From Macrostomum hystrix (lineage: Eukaryota > Platyhelminthes > Macrostomidae), in assembly GCA_950097015.1 (NCBI GenBank), contig CATNEN010000002.1:2542001-2606000 (forward strand): a DNA stretch of 64,000 nucleotides. Direction: 5' to 3'. The notes beneath the pieces are model-generated. The model was not told where the DNA came from. It was given only the letters and a program-made list of their open reading frames with translations, and did no database searches. Positions 1 to 8,913 of the stretch are shown piece after piece. How positions within the stretch are numbered: position 1 is the first letter of the stretch; each line of letters begins with the position of its first letter. The translations under genes were made by a program, and so were the position numbers.

Positions 1-405
1 ACGTTCGCTTGCTGGAGCTCTACACCGGTGATGATGTTTACTTTCAATTTTCGAATTACACGCAGGTACCTCTGTACTCCTGCCCTGATGCAGACTAGAG
101 AAGCAGGCGAATATGACTTTCCATCCTGCCACTTCAATTTAAAGTAGAAGTACCTTAAGTACTGATTGAGGGTTTCGGCCGGCACTTCTGAAACGTCTCG
201 TAGTTTCTCACTCGCGAGGAGATTAAGGAAGCGTTCCCCGTGATCTGTCATTACTTAATGCTACTAAAATTAGGCAACCAGTCGACATAGACAAACTTTC
301 AGGCTTTGCTGCAGTGGGCCATAGACAAAGATTTAGGCCTTGATGTGACTCGTACTTATAACAAGTTTCTAGACCTATGTACAAGTCCTATCAACGATAG
401 GAACG
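1..405. other. No gene recognised; flank of decayed retrotransposon
   Basis: No convincing coding frame was found. The last bases before 415 resemble the end of the integrase zinc-finger region out of frame with what follows (an Arg-Arg-Phe-Trp reading just ahead of the Trp-Pro-Ser-Met of the integrase fragment), so the element probably extends leftward in mutated form. No LTR could be delimited. Confidence 0.4.
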
Positions 406-852
406 GCGATTCTGGTGTGGCCGTCAATGACAAAGGACGTGGAGGACTTCGTAGCAACGTGTGACAAGTGTCAGAAGACGGCTCGAATCCCGATCAGCCA
501 CCGGGTGCAGCTTGTGCTAGTGCCTCGAGTGGAGGAGGCCTTCACTAAAGTTATCATCGACCTAAGCGGGCCGTATCCAAGGACGGCGAGCGGTCACCAG
601 TACATCCTGTCAGTTATCGACGCGGTTTCCAGAAGGATTCCCTCTGCGTAAGATCGACGCGGAGTCGCAGGAACGAGAGCTAAAGCCCGTAGATCAGGTG
701 CTGCTGCTGTTGCCATCGACAGCCAAGAAGCTCCCCGCTAAATGGCGCGGCCCCTATGAAGTACTGGAGAAGTGCCGCGAGGTGAACTAACGAATTCGGA
801 TTGGCTCGGCAACCAACACGTTCCACATCTGCTCAAGAAATACAACGCGCGA
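406..852 (+). pseudogene. Integrase fragment (zinc-finger end, start of core, C-terminal domain)
   Basis: The open stretch 415-651 reads through a Cys-x2-Cys pair (CDKCQKTAR), the second half of the HHCC zinc-binding domain, then the beginning of the DDE core (VIIDLSGPYPRTASGHQYIL, containing the first catalytic Asp). The core is then cut short: most of it, including the other two catalytic residues, is missing. From about 644 another frame reads the integrase C-terminal domain (DQVLLLLPSTAKKLPAKWRG, then PYEVLEK), which normally binds DNA, up to a stop near 790; a further frame shift leads to HLLKKYNAR at about 825-850. An internal deletion and at least two frame disruptions make it non-functional. 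Confidence 0.8.
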
Positions 853-1700
853 CAGTCGATTCTGATGCAGCTGTCAGCGGCAACGACGGGTGCTCCTGCG
901 CTGTCCGACCGTCTGAGCCCGGACGAGAGGGACCGTCTCCAGCAGCTGGTGCTGGACTTCGCGAACGTCTTCAGTGAGATGCGGTGAAGCACCGAATCTG
1001 GACGACATCTGACCGCGTTGTGCGCATCCAGCCTCTGCGGGAGCTGCAGGCGCATCGATCAACAGGTGCTCCAACAGGAGTTCCAAAGCATGCTGGACCT
1101 CGAGTGATCGGACCGTCAGAAAGTGACTACTGTTCTTCTGTCTAGTGGCCAAGACGGACGACTCGGTCCGATTCACTGTCAACTTCAAGGTGCTGAATAA
1201 GCTGGTGGCTTTCGATTCCTACCCAATGAAGAACATCGAGGATCTGCTGGAGCGAGTCGCCAAGGCCAAGTTCATGTCTAAGCAAGGGCTACTGGCAGAT
1301 TCCTCTGTCCGAGAACTCAAAGCGGCTGACGGCATTCGCGGCCGGTGGCAGGCTCTACCAATTCACCGTATACCCGTGTGTTTAAACGACAGAAGTGCAA
1401 CGCACCAGAGGGCTGGTCCAAACTGTTCCAAGGGCTGGGCAACGCAGACTCATACCTCGACGACATTGCCGTGTTCAGCGATCTTTGAACAGCACGTCCA
1501 CGACCTGAGGGAGGTGTTAGGCCGTTTCCAGGCTGCCTTTCTGACGGTGCAGCCACGCAAATGCTACCTGGGCGGCAACTCGGGGGACTACCTCGGCTTC
1601 AAGCTCGGCGGAGGCCAGATCGGCACGAGCGAGGATCGAGTGCGGACTGCACAGGCTCGACCCCTGACTAAGGCCCAGCTGCGATCAGTGCTCGGAGTGC
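853..1700 (+). pseudogene. Reverse transcriptase fragment with YLDD motif
   Basis: The N-terminal lead-in is at 895-985 (LSPDERDRLQQLVLDFANVF, typical of the stretch before the gypsy RT fingers). The fingers follow at 1145-1285 (DDSVRFTVNFKVLNKLVAFD, then SYPMKNIEDLLERV). The catalytic Tyr-Leu-Asp-Asp is at 1453-1464, in a different frame from the flanking open sequence and followed by a stop near 1486. The thumb/connection is at 1495-1700 (Lys-Cys, then DYLGFKLGGG). Most of the palm between about 1290 and 1400 is missing or scrambled. The enzyme would copy element RNA into DNA; this copy cannot encode it. Confidence 0.8.
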
Positions 1701-2130
1701 TCAACCAATACCATCGGTTCGTGCCCGGCTACTCCGACAAGGTGGCAGCCCTGACGGACCTCACGAAGATGTCGGCGCCTGAGGACCTAAGAGCGGCCTG
1801 GGGAGAACAACAGACTCGAGCCTTCGAGAAAGTGAAGTCTCTGCTGGCGAGCGAGCCGGTACTACGCGCGCCGGATTGCAGTCGGCCATTCATTCTGGAG
1901 ACGGACAGCTCGGAGACCGGCATCAGCGCGGTGCTAACGCAAGAGTTCCAGGACGGCAATCATCCTGTGCTATTCGTGTCACGGCGTACCTGCAGATGGA
2001 CCACACAAACCCGCGGCTCCAACGGTGGGCCTTCTATCTGTCTGGCTACGACTACGAGATCCGGTACTAGCCAGGCAGAAGCAATACGGTGGCCGACGGT
2101 CTCAGCCGCATCTGGACTGATTGATTGACC
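1701..2130 (+). pseudogene. RT connection and RNase H fragment
   Basis: Continues the RT thumb (LGVLNQYHRFVPGYSDKVAA, TDLTK), then enters RNase H: PFILETDSSETGISAVLTQE contains the first catalytic Asp. After about 1980 the frame changes and a deletion removes the middle of the domain. The end is recognisable as RLQRWAFYLSGYDYEIRY, a stop, then NTVADGLSR just before 2130. In gypsy elements the ADxLSR stretch marks the end of RNase H. No integrase follows it, which fits an integrase-first element. Confidence 0.78.
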
Positions 2131-2583
2131 AAATGATTTACTGACTGACTCAGGATTGAGTGACTGTCCACGTGATTTATTGTACCAGACGGCTCAGTAA
2201 CTGACTTTGCATTGCTGCTTGTTTAATCGATTTTGCAGGACTGTGGGATCGATTGATTTGTAGTGTCTTAGTTTGACCGATTTTGCGTTGCCGATTTGAA
2301 CTCAAGTTTTACTGGTTCCTGCGATTCAATTCTGACTTGAATTATGGTCCGGATTCCTACTTGCGGTGCAGAAATTAACGTCAACTTTTTTGTACATGCC
2401 CGTGGAGTCGTTGCTATAAATAGATGTGTGGTGTGCTCAGAGGCGGTTTGGGCCTCCCTGGCTCAACTTGGAACCTGTGAATCGTGTGTCGATCATTCTT
2501 ACTGGGATCAAAGAATGCAACAAAGTGAAAACGTCATTATTTGATATTACTGCTCGAAGTAAAAACTACGTAAACAAACTTAC
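2131..2583. other. No gene recognised; AT-richer tract downstream of retrotransposon
   Basis: Contains many GATTGATT/TGACTGACT-like short words near 2120-2160, possibly untranslated or LTR sequence of the retrotransposon, but no terminal repeat pair can be recognised. On the minus strand this is probably intron downstream of the Ig exon ending at 2584. No further exon was recognised here. Confidence 0.35.
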
Positions 2584-2743
2584 GAGTACAATCCGTCGAC
2601 TCGGAGCTCATTTTGATCGACCTGGTTTCGTGCGCAACGTCGTTTTTCGCATTGCAAGTGAAGACCAACTGGTGTTCGTCCTTGTCCATAATAAACGTAA
2701 TGTTCGCGTAGCTTCGGTTTCCGATCTGACCCTCGTCAGCCAA
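2584..2743 (-). CDS. Ig-superfamily gene, exon E (second half of an Ig domain)
   Basis: The minus strand reads an Ig-like F/G-strand half: HQLVFTCNAKNDVAHETRSI has the second domain Cys and the Asn typical of I-set domains. The acceptor at 2744-2745 has a pyrimidine-rich lead (TTTATTTTAACAG) and the donor is a perfect GTAAGT at 2583-2578. The exon is 160 nt, starts in phase 0 and so joins the phase-0 end of the exon at 3403-3554, which supplies the first half of the same domain; it ends in phase 1. The next exon is not visible and may lie past the retrotransposon at 400-2130. Identity of the protein is unknown. Confidence 0.6.
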
Positions 2744-2920
2744 CTGTTAAAATAAATTCGGAATGTGTGAAGCTAGTCAAAAAGCTACATTGAATTTTGA
2801 GGCTTTCGCAGTGCACCACACTGACAGGGACAAATGTGGAACAGTAATACAACCTGGAGGGAGTTTGCCTGTGCAAGCATCCGTGTCGACTTATACACAG
2901 TCTGTCTGTCTACTGCCCGT

Positions 2921-3283
2921 GGGGGGGTTAGTGGCAGAGCGGTAGCGGTCTAACGCATTTGCCACTCGCACAAAGGTCCCTGAGCTCGATTCCGCGGCGA
3001 GGCCACATTCATTTGGGGCGCAGCCGCAGAGGATGCCCTTGAGGGCCAGCCTCCGAGGCACAGTGAGAGTATACTGCCTGACGATGAGAAATTCAAGGCG
3101 ATGTACACACCTGTGTGGGCGTGTGCATGCGCTCCTGTGTCTGTGTGCTTGTGTGCTCAGGAGTCAGCGGAACGGGCAGAATTGCCTCCTCGCTTGCTGC
3201 AGGTATAGTGTGATTAAATTATATGCTATTGTCTGCAGCCCTCCTGCAATTAATATAATTATTATTATTATTATTAGTATTCT
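2921..3283 (+). repeat. tRNA-derived SINE-like repeat with ATT tail
   Basis: Seen: a tRNA-like head at 2921-3004 with an A-box match (TGGCAGAGCGG, 2932-2942) and a B-box-like GAGCTCGATTCC (2982-2993), a GC-rich body with a (TG)-rich stretch, and an (ATT)n tail at about 3252-3280. This is the usual layout of a tRNA-derived SINE transcribed by RNA polymerase III. It lies antisense in the intron between the Ig exons at 3403-3554 and 2584-2743. No target-site duplication was located with certainty. A short tRNA pseudogene plus unrelated flank is the alternative. Confidence 0.6.
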
Positions 3284-3402
3284 TCTTCTTAATATTTTTT
3301 ATGATTAAGTGTGCATCCTAAACGCATTTTTACTGGCGTTGAATCGAATGTCATCAATTTTGTACAAAATAATTTCAATACTTCAAGATCCAGAACACTT
3401 AC

Positions 3403-3554
3403 AACCACGCCAGGAACGCTTGTGGCATTCTTCCCCAGAACATCCCACCAGACCTTGGCTGGCCGAACAGCGTTTTCATCGTAGCAATACAACCACTGAC
3501 GCCTGCGATCGATGAAAGTCTTCTCCGCCATGATGTATTTCGGTACGGGCTTCC
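3403..3554 (-). CDS. Ig-superfamily gene, exon D (first half of an Ig domain)
   Basis: Reads KPVPKYIMAEKTFIDRRRQW, then LYCYDENAVRPAKVWWDVLG: the Cys of strand B followed about 12 residues later by the core Trp of strand C, the start of an Ig fold. The acceptor is a pyrimidine-rich CCTTCAG (3561-3555) and the donor a perfect GTAAGT (3402-3397). The length of 152 nt (2 nt plus 50 codons) accepts the phase-1 end of exon C and leaves phase 0 for exon E, so C-D-E are mutually consistent. An upstream AG at 3585-3584 would give a phase mismatch and was not chosen. Confidence 0.65.
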
Positions 3555-3642
3555 CTGAAGGTGTAAATCGAAGCGAAGAGTGCCTATAACAAATACTATA
3601 TGCTTCAAAACTGCCTAGCCAGGGCCACAAGTTTTTTCGTTC

Positions 3643-3708
3643 GGCTGAAGCTCGAACTCCAAACCTCATAGTAAGAAATTCGAAGCTCTAACCATTGAGC
3701 TAAAGCCA
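3643..3708 (-). repeat. Decayed tRNA-like sequence (tRNA-derived repeat) in intron
   Basis: The minus strand folds partly like a tRNA: a D-arm GCTCAATGGTTAGAGC with an A-box match (TAGCTCAATGG), a T-arm region GGAGTTCGAGC matching the B box, and ends GGCT/AGCC that can pair. The rest of the acceptor stem and the anticodon stem are mismatched, so a working tRNA is unlikely; a fossil tRNA-derived SINE head is more likely. It sits in the 220-nt intron between exons C and D, on the same strand as the gene, and gives a false continuation to the exon C frame. Confidence 0.55.
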
Positions 3709-3774
3709 CTAGCTCCAAAGTTACCCCTAGCTCCAGCTCATAAGCTAGCTTTCTTTCAAATTTAGGCCTGGTAC

Positions 3775-4457
3775 CTTCGACTGCAGTGATGAAGACGTTG
3801 TACTCCATGACCTTGGAGAACTGCGCCTCGCGGCCAGGTTGAAAGAAGGTGTGGCAACGGCAATAGTACATGCCAGATCTGTCGTGCTTCGCGCCGGTGA
3901 TGTTCAAATTCGGCTCAGTCTCCGAGTACAATGGAATCATCTTGGGCCAATTGTGTCCGAGCAACTGCCGGGCACTTTTCAGCGGCTTGTACACCCAGGA
4001 ATAGCGATGACATGGCAGCCCGTCGTCATCCAGATTGTTGCTGCTAGGCAGGCATGATAAGATGAGACCTTCACCCTCATTAAGATAGACGTTTCTGGTG
4101 CCTGCGAGTTTTGGAAAAACTTCAATGTCCGCTTTCTTAGAGTCAAAAGTCGCCGATCTTGTTGACTCTGGCTGGCGCTGGCAGCTGAATGTGCCCCAGT
4201 GCTCCACGCCCAGCGGGTTCAGTACAAGATCGTCGCCATCGCGAGACACTCCAGGCGGTAGCAAGTCTGCCTCAGTCTCGTCCATCGAGCTGTAGCGCTG
4301 CTTGTTCTGCGCGCCCAGAGGATTCCCCAGCGATACCGCTGACTTTGCGTTGGCCGGCGTGAACTTCCAGTCGATGGGAATGCTGACCTTGTTTGGACTG
4401 CGGACGATCTTATTGCACTTGAGGCGCACCGCACTGCCCACAGGCTGCTCCACCTTG
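3775..4457 (-). CDS. Ig-superfamily gene, exon C (two complete Ig domains)
   Basis: The 683-nt exon encodes two Ig domains. Counting from the codon at 4453, the first has Cys13, Trp29 and Cys91 (EHWGTFSCQR); the second has Cys134, Trp153 and Cys198 (DRSGMYYCRC), with the D-x-G-x-Y-x-C signature in near-canonical form. The acceptor AG is at 4459-4458 after CACCAACC; the donor AAG|GTACCA is at 3775/3774, ending phase 1, which fits exon D. The product should be extracellular or on the cell surface and act in adhesion or ligand binding. No transmembrane segment is visible. Beyond 3774 the open frame continues only by running into intron and a tRNA-like repeat. Confidence 0.75.
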
Positions 4458-4890
4458 CTGGTTGGTGACGTCAGTTCCCAGAGTTAAAGGGCTGCCCTGT
4501 ATACGGGAGACAAAAGAAATACTAAATCCAATGAAGGCATGTCTATATTTGCGATATAATCAAGACATGTGAAGTGGGTGCTCAGATTTGAAACGGTGAA
4601 GTACGAGGACATAATCGCTAAAGAATCATAGTCACGAGGGTCGGGTTTAGGAGCGGAGCAGAGTGCCTTTTTCAGTTGAAAAGACCTCCGGGTACTGAAG
4701 TATTTCAACACAAAATAATATATTTTTCTGCATCTACCTCGTACCAAGATATGATCAATATCTGCTTTTACAGAGAAATGTTTGTTGTCCTTGTCGCCAG
4801 TGTCTTCGACACGAGATTCGTGCGAATTTATCTATAGATTGAATATTGAGTACATTCATGAATTCAAATTAAACTGTCTAGTTGGCACAC
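4458..4890. other. Intron between Ig exons B and C; nothing recognised
   Basis: AT-rich, with a short open frame on the minus strand (4484-4747) that shows no Ig features. No repeat family was recognised. Confidence 0.5.
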
Positions 4891-5126
4891 TTACGTGGCT
4901 TAAGAATGATGGGCACTCTTCGACTAATAGTGACATTGTTGACCATGTCGCTGACGTGGCATGTCCAATAGCCGGTGTCATTGTCATTCTTCATGTCGTG
5001 GACGACTGTGCCCGTAAAATTGGCGCCGTTGGCCTGCTGCTTGATGGCTTCGAAGCGCTCCGAAAGACGCCCAGTAGGGAAAGGGAGCCGTGTCAACGTG
5101 GCCCTGAACTGGGCCGGTCGCGACGG
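4891..5126 (-). CDS. Ig-superfamily gene, exon B (end of an Ig domain)
   Basis: Reads NDNDTGYWTCHVSDMVNNVT with the F-strand D-x-G-x-x-x-C pattern, then a G strand ending ISRRVPIILKP. It completes the domain whose first Cys (LKCSV) is in exon A. The acceptor is AATGCAG at 5133-5127, phase 0. Two donors are possible: a perfect GTAAGT at 4894-4889 leaves phase 1 and does not fit exon C; GTGTGC at 4890-4885 leaves phase 2 and restores the frame into exon C. The latter is adopted here; a missed small exon or a mutation at this junction would be the alternative. Two Asn-x-Thr glycosylation sequons are visible (NFT and NVT). Confidence 0.6.
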
Positions 5127-5204
5127 CTGCATTGTGGAGTGGACGGTTGTGGATTATTGTTAAGTTTCTTAAGTTTTAATGTCATTTAGAGAAGAGCGAC
5201 GAAC

Positions 5205-5644
5205 CTCCATGGGCACAACTGAGCACTTTAGAGTGGTGGTGTCGGGGTCCTTGGGATCGCTTCGCAGCACCACCCTCTTCACCGAGCTGCTTTGCACCGT
5301 CAGGTTAGAAAATGCCACTGCGGACCCGGATCGTCTGTTGAAGCCTTCGCATCTGTACCGACCACTGTCTGACGGGCTGGCGTCCTTGATCACAAGGCGG
5401 GTCGACTTCTCATCGCGCACCTGGTAGATTCGGGACGTATCTGCCAAACGACGTCCATCAGAGTCCTGCCACTCCAGCAGCCAGGCAATGCCGTTGTAGC
5501 CGGGTTTTTGTCGCCTGACCAGGCAAGTCAGCACCACTGTACGACCGGACGGCACATTCAGGGTCTCTGGCTCCACGATTGGAACCACGTCTGTGAATGC
5601 ATCGGCCACGGAGTTGACAGTTATGGTACACAACGTGCTGATCC
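5205..5644 (-). CDS. Ig-superfamily gene, exon A (one full Ig domain and the start of another)
   Basis: The 440-nt exon begins with what may be the tail of a preceding domain (CTITVNSVAD), then a full Ig domain with Cys45, Trp59 and Cys103 (counted from 5657; PSDSGRYRCEGFNRRS), then the first Cys of the next domain (TTLKCSVVPM) completed by exon B. The acceptor ATCCAG is at 5650-5645 (phase 1); the donor GAG|GTTCGT is at 5205/5204, phase 0, matching exon B across a 78-nt intron. The phase-1 start does not fit the phase-0 end of the exon at 7359-7432, so at least one exon between them was missed. Confidence 0.7.
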
Positions 5645-7358
5645 CTGGATAATACACACGGTATAAGATCCCCTCAGATATGAACTGCTTTGAATCTGGC
5701 TTACTTTAAAAAGCTTTTAAAACTTTGGATTTACACTGGACTTGTAAATTTTGTGAACCAACTATTTTTTTCTTGTCCGAGAAGTAGCGTAGTCATGAAG
5801 ACAAGAAGTGCACTTGATATCGCTAGTATATATGCGCTAGTATACTTAGAATATTGAACTCGGCCATTCGATTTGAATGGCAATAATTAGGTCAAGCTTA
5901 AATGGAAACAAAGCTATTGGTTAGCTTACACTCTTTACAATCGGTGAAGAGTTTTGCGTGTTGATCAGACACACGAAACTCCCACTTCTAGACAATGGGG
6001 AACAATTGCCTAGGAATTTATAACAGTCACGTGACACTTACTGCAATTGCTTCTTATTCCTTAAGTAGTTTGTAGTCTTCTGGATCCTTGTAGTCCGGTA
6101 AGTTCTCCTTCTTCTTGTTCTGGTCGACCGTGAGGTTTCGAGTCTGTGTTTCTTGAGTCTTTGTAGTCTTGTCTTCTTTGTCTTCTTGGCAGCTGCTTGA
6201 GTTTGTCTGTTGGCCAATAAATGACGAGAGCGAATCAGATTACTTGTCGGTTTCCTCGAGCTCGGAATTCACAATAGAAACGTGCGCCCTAGTGAACAAT
6301 TGAAATCTCTCTTGTGTCTCTCTAATAGGTCCTCCTGAAGGGCGTCTTCTTCGTTACCTCCGAAAGAAAACGGATAACTCAAATCAAATCAATCAATAAT
6401 CCTCTAGGAATGTATCCTAGGAAACAAGGAGGCCTTTCTCAAATATATCGACGATATGTGGCTCTCGTAAACTTAGTTTGATTCAACAACTATTGCTAGC
6501 AATAAATAACTCTGTCTAATAAAGCGCTTACCACTTGTCTTTCCCTCAGAGATGAGTCCTCTTCTTCGTAAGGTGTTTTGAAGTCCGGTGGACCGCTCCG
6601 AGTCTGAATTTTCAGCTCGGATTTTCGCTTGTATTTATAGTAAAATTTTTGGGAAAAACCGGCTCTACTACCGGGTGTTTACTTAGGTCACACATATTTG
6701 TTTAGTGAGTCATGATTGTGAGTTTTACCATATTTGGAATATTGTGTAAATACAGATACAGAAACCGATGAGTCATAATTGTTTGTTTTACCATATTTGG
6801 AATTCAAGCAAATCCAGCTGTCGAGAACCAGTTCTCCGGTTTCATATCACATGACTTGTTTCTAAAAATAGCGCATGACTCATTCCTAAAAATAGATTAA
6901 ACGTTATGGCTGAGGTTTCCTTGTGGCATTACTTTAAGTAGCGCGTTAAGTAAAAGCATATTTTACAACTCTCTACATCGGGTCGCTGTCCTCATGGTCG
7001 GCCCACAATCTTGTCTGCATAGCCTTCCTCGCAGCTGAAATCGTTGAACAAGGAGAGCAAGCAGCATGCATGAATGAATGCTTGTTTCCTATGTAGAACT
7101 TTCGCTTTTCGAATGTGAAATCTTATCTAACCACAACTCGGCAAGCGTCTATTAGACTCTGCTGAGGTACTGAGGTTTTTTTACTTGATTTTCCTCAATT
7201 ATTCTGTCTGAATTGAACTGTTTTTTGGTCTTACGTGTCACAACCCGGAGAGTTCCTGTAGCCTTCTTTCGCTTTTTTCGTTGCACTTTATGCTCATGTG
7301 GCTTTGTACTTTTAGTATTTTCTTTAGGATGAAACAAAATCTGCAGTCAGCTGCTCAC
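5645..7358. other. Intron-like tract of the Ig gene; no further exon recognised
   Basis: AT-rich with CT-rich words near 6050-6200. It probably hides at least one small exon, because the phases of the flanking exons do not match. A lysine-rich minus-strand open frame (7152-7337) directly downstream of a splice donor looks like intron read-through. The only recognised repeat is the pair at 6707-6803. Confidence 0.4.
6707..6803. repeat. Direct repeat pair of about 34 bp
   Basis: A 34-bp stretch at 6707-6740 (starting GAGTCATGATTG, ending TTTTACCATATTTGGAAT) recurs with a few changes at 6770-6803, 63 bp apart. A shorter related pair (CATGACT...CTAAAAATAG) follows near 6850-6895. No function is apparent. 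Confidence 0.6.
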
Positions 7359-7432
7359 CTTGCAATTGCAGACGTTGTTCTGGCAAATGCCGCCGATGTT
7401 GCAGGTCTTCTTGCAGTCGATGCCAGTGGCGA
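7359..7432 (-). CDS. Cysteine-rich (EGF-like) small exon of the Ig-superfamily gene
   Basis: A 74-nt minus-strand exon reads ATGIDCKKTCNIGGICQNNV, then CNCK. The C-N-I-G-G-x-C-x4-C-x-C spacing resembles the first part of an EGF-like domain. The acceptor is TTTAG at 7437-7433 and the donor AAG|GTGAGC at 7359/7358. It has no ATG and an in-frame stop lies just upstream, so it must be spliced to an earlier exon at higher coordinates, that is, across the concatemer starting at 7501. Linkage to the Ig exons rests on strand and proximity; it could be a separate small gene. Confidence 0.5.
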
Positions 7433-8061
7433 CTAAATTCAGTTATCAAATTGTTGCTCAAACTTTTCTCATTGCTTGCCAAGAGCCAGCTAGTCTTTAA
7501 TCTATATAACTAAAGATGAAAACTATCTATATATATATATGTATGCGCGATCGATTTTCTCAAAAACGGCTTAACTGATTTTCACTATTTCTTCACCAAA
7601 AGATGCCAAATATGGGGACAATTATACACGTATTTTTATTAAGCTTAAATTTATTGCTAAAGGGATTAAATATTCGAAAAACTGTTTTAGATAGGATTTT
7701 TAATGCATTCAATCAGAGCCAGTTTTGTCAACGTGCACACCACTGCCAATTTTAATGATTGCATCAGGGCCAGTTTTGTTAAAAGTGAGTACACTGATAA
7801 GAATTTCACTGTGTCAACCCCACTGGCGAGACAGTCAGTGCGAATTTATTTATAAATAGATTGCATCACATCTTTTCACACCCATGTCAGAATTTCACTG
7901 ACTGCCGCTAAATTGGAATTGCATCGTCAACTTGCGCAACACTCCCTAGCTGACTGAGTTAGAAGCCTGCACGATCTGGACAGAACCTATAAGTGTACTC
8001 TATTTGTACAAAGCCAGAACTTTGAGAATTCATTTTATAAGGCTAATTTTTGCCTCCACAA

Positions 8062-8150
8062 TCCAACAGTCGGAGTAGCCGATGTGTAGGCACTAGGAAT
8101 AGGTTAGGCTAGGCAAGGCGAAGTGTCCTTGGTTCGACTCTGCACTGCGT
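8062..8150 (+). other. Possible tRNA-like segment inside B-type head
   Basis: GGTTCGACTCTGC at about 8131-8143 resembles a pol III B box, and TAGCCGATGTGTAGG about 55 nt upstream weakly resembles an A box. The segment is conserved in the other B heads (near 12200-12260, 15800-15865, 20420-20500 and 55250-55310). It could be a captured tRNA-derived piece or chance. Confidence 0.3.
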
Positions 8151-8251
8151 CAAATATTTGAAATAATTTTCAGTCAGTAGTGATGGATGCAAAGCAAATT
8201 TTTTAATTTTAATTTTGGAAATAAGTGGGAAATTTTTAATTCCCTTATGCC

Positions 8252-8905
8252 AACCCAGAGTTTGAATCATGGCTAAACCCGAGTTTGAATCAAGGCTAAC
8301 CCAGAGTTTTAATCATGGCTAAACCAGAGTTTGAATCATGGCTAAACAAGCGTCTGAATCATGGCTAAACCAGAGACTAAATCATGGCTACACCAGGGTT
8401 TGAATCATGGCTAAACCAGAGACTAAATGATGGCTACACCAGAGTTTGAATCATGGCTAAACCAGAGACTAAATCATGGCTACACCAGGGTTTGAATCAT
8501 GGCTAAACCAGAGACTAAATGATGGCTACACCAGGGTTTGAATCATGGCTAAACCAGAGACTAAATGATGGCTACACCAGAGATTGAATCATAGCTAAAC
8601 AAGCGTCTGAATCATGGCTAAACCAGAGTTTGAATCATGGCTAAACCAGAGTTTGAATCATGGCTAAACAAGAGTTTGAACCATGGCTAAACCAGAGTTT
8701 GAACCATGGCTAAACCAGAGTTTGAATCATGGCTAAACCAGCGTTTGAATCATGGCTAAACCAGAGCTTGAATCATGGCAAAACCAGAGTTTGAATCATA
8801 GCCAACCAGAGTCTGAATCATGGCAAAACGAGAGTTTGAATCATAGCCCACCAGGGTTTAAAACATGGCGAAATCTGAGTTTGAATCTTGGCTTCCCCAG
8901 CGTTT
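8252..8905 (+). repeat. M1 satellite array (23-bp unit) in B1
   Basis: Tandem 23-bp units with core GAATCATGGCTAAACCAGAG and variants at the GAGTTT/GAGTCT/GCGTCT/GAGACT positions. Units are more diverged at both edges. No unique spacers, so this is not a CRISPR array. Confidence 0.95.
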
Positions 8906-8913
8906 GAAAAATC

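Larger units (their letters stand above)
400..2130 (+). mobile_element. Decayed Ty3/gypsy LTR retrotransposon, pol region (integrase-first order)
   Basis: Seen: three recognisable pol domains on the plus strand in the order integrase, reverse transcriptase, RNase H, interrupted by stops and frame changes. The end of the integrase and the start of the RT region share one open frame (about 805-984), so this order is native and not two abutting copies. Known: most Ty3/gypsy elements have RT-RNase H-integrase; the Gmr1-like group has integrase upstream of RT. RNase H-like sequence stops near 2130 and is followed by non-coding sequence, as expected if it ends pol. Protease, gag and LTRs were not identified. 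The copy is dead and the boundaries are those of recognisable coding similarity only. Confidence 0.8.

Noticed and set aside
738-1188. Minus-strand open frames across the retrotransposon
   Set aside because: Shadows of the plus-strand pol remnants in GC-rich sequence.
2426-2755. Plus-strand 109-codon open frame
   Set aside because: It overlaps the minus-strand Ig exon 2584-2743, which has matching splice sites and Ig signature residues; the plus frame shows no recognisable feature.
3605-3774. Continuation of exon C open frame past 3775
   Set aside because: It reads through a splice donor and into a tRNA-like repeat; splicing to 3554 gives a phase-consistent Ig domain.
6050-6620. Possible solo LTR (CT-rich stretch, AATAAA-like signal near 6219)
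   Set aside because: No terminal TG...CA pair, target duplication or second copy could be found in the window.
7152-7337. Lysine-rich minus-strand open frame
   Set aside because: It lies directly after the splice donor of the 7359-7432 exon and has no domain; probably intron.
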